Below are positions 60,040 through 64,000 of a DNA stretch of 64,000 nt, one piece after another. This stretch comes from Volvox africanus (lineage: Eukaryota; Chlorophyta; Chlorophyceae; Chlamydomonadales; Volvocaceae): assembly GCA_030268105.1 (NCBI GenBank), contig BSDZ01000016.1, positions 627,501 through 691,500 of the forward strand, given 5' to 3'. The notes under the pieces were generated by a model that ran no database searches, was not told the DNA's origin, and was given only the letters and a program-made list of their open reading frames with translations. The first letter of the stretch is position 1. Each line of letters opens with the position of its first letter. Both the position numbers and the translations under genes were made by a program.

Positions 60040-61220
60040 AGATGCCCATTTGAAGTTGCTGGCATGGTGTATTGACCGTGTCCAGGCCGTGCGGGCCATG
60101 CTGTGCTGTGGGTGAGAAAGCGAGCAAAGCCATGCTGTCGTAAAAGAAACCAGCGCCGGGCGCAAAGATGATGTCGTTCTAGCGGCTGTGGAGGCCCTGT
60201 GTCGACGGGAAACATGAAAAGCGAGAGATGGTCCGGTACCCCCAAGTGCGAACAAGTCGTTCACGTTTGGGTCGTTTAACGCTATGGTGGTCTCATATAA
60301 AACCAGGAATATTCGAGCGTCGTAAATCGTGTTGATGCTGACGGCAGCAAGCGGTGTCCAGGTGCCGACACCGGTACAGGGAAAGCTGGAAAAAGGTGAC
60401 GTAACAAAACCAATATGATAATTGAATATATATTTACTAATCCCGTGTCTTTGACCCCCAGAATGTGGACATATCCGTGTTCTGGTTCGGCCGACGTCTT
60501 GGTCAACGATCGTCGTCGAAGCAACGAACATCCCCAGTACGGATACAGCTACACAGCTGACTCGACTGCCAATATGCTATTCCAATATCTGGTATGGCTT
60601 ATCATATTCATCGGTCGTTAGATGTAAGACTTCTACAATTTTTGTTCGTGTTGGTAATCGGGAGCCTCACTGCAACAGCCAAGCCCTAAACGGGATTGTC
60701 CTTGCACAATCACAATCATCCGACTACGATTTGCACAGACAATAATTATTTTTGAATGCAGATAATGCAGAGACCATAGACGTTGTTACAGAAAGCACAT
60801 ATTTTTGTGGACAGCCGTCCACTGCTGACGCATGACTTTGCATCTGGGTTCCCTGGAAATGTGTTGCAATGCGCTAAGAAAAGTTAATAACTACATAACG
60901 CCTACATATATCTTGCTTCTAAGTGTTCTGCTGTTAGCAGCCGCAGTGTCGCAGACGTTCCATGCATACCGTCCCATTTTTTTAATGGGCTTGAGAGCTT
61001 TACCAGGATTACTTGTGTTTATAACTCATGTTCTATCTACGGGCAGCCGCTGCGTTAGCGTGCACTACATGATGGGATTCCACACACACCGTCTTTAACG
61101 TGCGACCTCTGATCTTCAGTAAACTAAATCTAAACTAATCTTCTTTGCAATAAATAGCCCTTCAAAAGCTAACGGTATGCACGGAGCGATATGGTGCGGC
61201 ATATCGGGTTGCAGTACCCT
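60040..61220 (+). repeat. Direct repeat of about 1.2 kb, copy 2 (5' end of the gene at 61177)
   Basis: Counterpart of 57651-58915. Similarity runs through the region upstream of ATG 61177 and across its first ~17 codons (shared GCGATAT.GTGC and GGTTGCAGTAC). Confidence 0.75.
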
Positions 61221-64000
61221 GGCATTGCCATTCGCGACGCCACTACCCTCGGCTGCAGCAGCAGCATCGGCGGCTATGCCTTGCCCATGTTACACTGGTT
61301 TCGCGGCCCGTAGGCGCCCCTTAGGCGCCGTGTTCCGAGGTCCTCACCGACAGACGCCCCGAAGGGACGGCGGTGCTGTTGGCAACAACGACTCTCGAGC
61401 CGGCTGGAACCACTGCACATCTGGGCACTGGGCTGAGCGTGCTAGCGCTATCGTAGTTGCTGCCCTTTCCAGTCGCTGGCGACCGACTCTCCGCAGAGTC
61501 ACTTCGGCCTACACTGACCCACATGGTGGGTCGGACGTTCCTGGCCTACTGACCCATGGGTCTCTAGTTATCCAAAAGTGGATGGGGAGACCGGCCCCGT
61601 CTATCCGTTCCCGGTGCGTCCTAGGCGCGCAATTGATTGGCATGATGGATGTCATCGTCGGCAGTAGCGGTGGCAGGGGCGGGGGAACCAGCAGCCGGCG
61701 GGGGATCAGGTGCGCTGCACGGCGGTCATCACGCTCCACAGCGCCAAGCGCGAACGACATCAAGATTCGAGTCGGCAGGGGCGGCAGCGGCGGAGGCGAT
61801 TGCGATTTGGAAGGCAATGGTAATAATACCGGCTATCGTGACAAAGTCAATAGAGTTTCGGTTGATAAGCGCAGGACCACTAGCAGAGCGAATGATGCCG
61901 CCGCCGCCGCCATCGGCGACGACAGTGACAGCGATGAGTTGACCGCATCAACTGATACCGAAGACGGCGCTAGTGGCCCACGGATCCAGCCCAACCGCCG
62001 GAAATTCGTTGACGCGTTATCAATTACGACAGCTCCGGCCCGAGGCAGTGCCAAATTACCCACTGCTGATTTGCCGTACACGTCTACAACAGAGGCAGCC
62101 GGAATGATTGAGACCATTGGGGGGGATGCAATTGAATCGGCGAGCTCCAGGGGGGCAGCCAGGAGGGGCCGTACGCGTACCGCTGCTACTGCCGCTTCCG
62201 CCACAACAGCAGCTACGGCATTGTCGGCAACCTCCGCCTCTGTTGGTGGCAGGTCCAGGGAAGGTGCTTATGAAGGGACGGGCGGCCGGCCGGAGGAGGG
62301 GGCTCCCAGCCGGCGCGCAGGGGTAGTAAGACGCAGCGCCATGGCGGTTGGCAATGTCTATAGCGACATAGGCGACACAGATATCCCTCGTGGCAACAGC
62401 TCTACGCACAAAAGCGCATTTGACAATGTCGGCGTTTTGATACCAATGGACGAAATTGGTCGCGGTTTTGACCGCGAAGGTGCTGGCCGTGGCCGTCGTG
62501 CACGTGTGACCCGTGGGTCAGTGGGAGCCGTACATTCCAGCTCTAGTGCGAATGGGAGCGGCACTGAGGTGCAAAGTATAGGGGCTGGCCTTTCAGGAGA
62601 GCAAGAGGAGTTGGTCGTGGTGCCGTCCGGCACTGCGACAGCGACACTGATGCCATCGAATGGAAGCAACTCCTTCACCGCCGCAGTATCGACCGCTACA
62701 CCGATGGCAGCGATGGCCGAGGTGGCAACCACCAGCCAAGAAATCCCACAGTCAACGACTCGGTCCACGGGTCGCGGCCGTGCATTGACAGGTAGGAGAA
62801 CGTGGCGTTAGAAACCTTGAAATTTCCTAAAACCAACTAGATTTTTAATTGTACGAGTTATTCGATACATCGATAGGTCAATAAGTAATGCGGTAACGAT
62901 TGTTAGATAGCTGGCCTTGCTTATGTGCTACATCCGAAACAGCTCGGTTTTGAGGGCATGTGCTACTGAAAACGCGCACGCACATGTGTATGTATGTATG
63001 TATTCACAACTCCTCCTTTCTTCCCCCCCTTGCCCCCGTGGTTCCGCCTTTTTCCCCAGGTCTGAGAACCATCATTGGTCGGCCTGGCCAACGCCGCGGC
63101 ACGGGCAGTAGCAGTAATAGCAGTAGCAGCAGTAGCAGCAGCAATAACAAAACGGATGACCGACAGACGGACGCCGCGGCTGCGGCTGCGATCACAGCAT
63201 TCGCCGGGCAGGTGGCTAGGGACGGACTCACGGGGGGAACGGCCAACATTGCTGCCGCCAAATTCGGAACTACCGCCGTCGCCGCCGCCGCCGCCATTGC
63301 TCCACCAGCTTCTGCGCCTGCGTCCTCCGCAGCCACGCACGACACAACCGCTGATGGCGGTAAGCCCGTTAGCGGCCGCACCGAAACGGATGACGTGGCG
63401 CCAGCAGCGGCGGCGGCGGCGGCGACTTCAGCAGAGGTTGAATTGTTGGAATCTAATCCCGCTGATAATGTCGGCAGTAGCAGAGGCATAAACGACAGTA
63501 GCAGCAGGCGCCAGATGTCTGCGCAAGAGCGAGAGGCCCGTTTGCGGGAGCTCTTTGCAAGCGTTGACGGCGGTGATGAGACATCTGCAACGCGCAGCTG
63601 CATGCGGAGGTTAGCAGCGGCGGCGGCGGGGGCGGCAGCAGCCACGTCATCGACGGCTGCATCCTCAAGTGCGGTGTCGACTGCAGCGGCGGCGGCAAGT
63701 TCGTTCGATGTCAGGGATGGCCTCTTTGGCGCGGAATCTACGACATGCCAACAGAACAGGGATGCACTGCCAGCTGGCAGCGACGGGCGGTACGGCACCT
63801 CGGATACAGCCTCGTACGGCAGCGGCGCCCACTGGGACGAGCAACTTCTGGTGGATGAATTCGCGGGCATGGTGGATATCATGGATTTCGGAGCTGATTA
63901 CGACAAGGCTATAAAGCAGCCTGTTGGTAACCTAACCACCGCCACCGCTGCTGTGAGAGCCCTTGCTACTGCTGGCGACGACGGTGCCGCAGCCACCGCC
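61177..64000 (+). CDS. Large Ala/Ser/Gly-rich protein of unknown function (3' truncated by window)
   Basis: Exon 1 61177-62791 (538 codons plus 1 base), donor GTAGGA; exon 2 from 63060, acceptor TTTCCCCAG, joined in phase as ALTGLRTIIGR and open to the window end. Over 850 residues are visible. Composition is Ala, Ser, Gly, Arg and Thr-rich with poly-Ser (SSSNSSSSSS), poly-Ala, and acidic DDSDSDE segments. Low-complexity blocks are separated by short ordered-looking pieces: NRRKFVDALS, SAQEREARLRELFASVDG, and HWDEQLLVDEFAGMVDIMDF. The first ~50 residues, Ala/Pro/Ser with Arg, could be an organelle transit peptide. I recognise no domain. The start is uncertain because the first codons lie in a duplicated segment. 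Confidence 0.6.

Overview
The window looks like nuclear DNA of a volvocine green alga (Chlamydomonas/Volvox relatives). Genes are rich in short exons with GTAAGT/GTGAGT-type donors. Candidate polyadenylation signals are TGTAA rather than AATAAA. There are secreted proteins with long (SP)n/(PPSP)n hydroxyproline-type stretches, and many G- or C-rich and tetranucleotide microsatellites. No bacterial-style operons are present. Gene models below were built by hand: exons were joined where splice sites, reading phase and protein-family motifs agreed.

Layout. 1-272 (+) is the last exon of a PIG-C/GPI2 subunit of the ER GPI-GlcNAc transferase, with a 3'UTR to about 1.14 kb. 4.5-12.2 kb (+) is a secreted two-module protein of unrecognised family; each module is spread over five matching exons and ends in a proline-rich linker. 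14.8-19.6 kb (-) is a putative plastid protein with repeated [R-x-D-L...GG...VA..LG] units and a WW domain split by an intron; a small winged-helix-like ORF lies just downstream. 23.6-31.1 kb (+) is a secreted papain-family protease with a proline-rich hinge, six CGDxxC cysteine repeats and a Tyr/Asp-rich tail. 31.1-34.4 kb is a direct duplication of the 3' end of that gene. 36.9-40.7 kb (+) is a complete nine-exon phosphoserine phosphatase of serine biosynthesis. 44.0-57.5 kb (-) is a 19-exon, 1,739-residue P-type IIB (PMCA/ACA) Ca2+-ATPase. 59.0 kb is a tRNA-Gln(CTG). From 61.2 kb (+) to the end runs the 5' part of a large low-complexity protein of unknown function.

The most unusual feature is inside the last intron of the Ca2+-ATPase gene. 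An AT-rich block of about 530 bp holds fragments of two bacterial insertion-sequence transposases on opposite strands: an IS982-like DDE transposase piece (-) and an IS21 IstA N-terminal piece (+). This suggests bacterial DNA, possibly from an endosymbiont, inserted into an algal intron.

Other structure includes a near-perfect 100-bp foldback element in a protease intron and a dispersed element of about 355 bp in introns of two unrelated genes. A direct repeat of about 1.2 kb lies 5' of the Ca2+-ATPase and again at the 5' end of the gene at 61.2 kb. A degenerate copia-type gag lies between those two copies, next to the tRNA. The genes are functionally unrelated (GPI anchors, extracellular matrix, serine synthesis, Ca2+ export), as expected for a eukaryotic chromosome.
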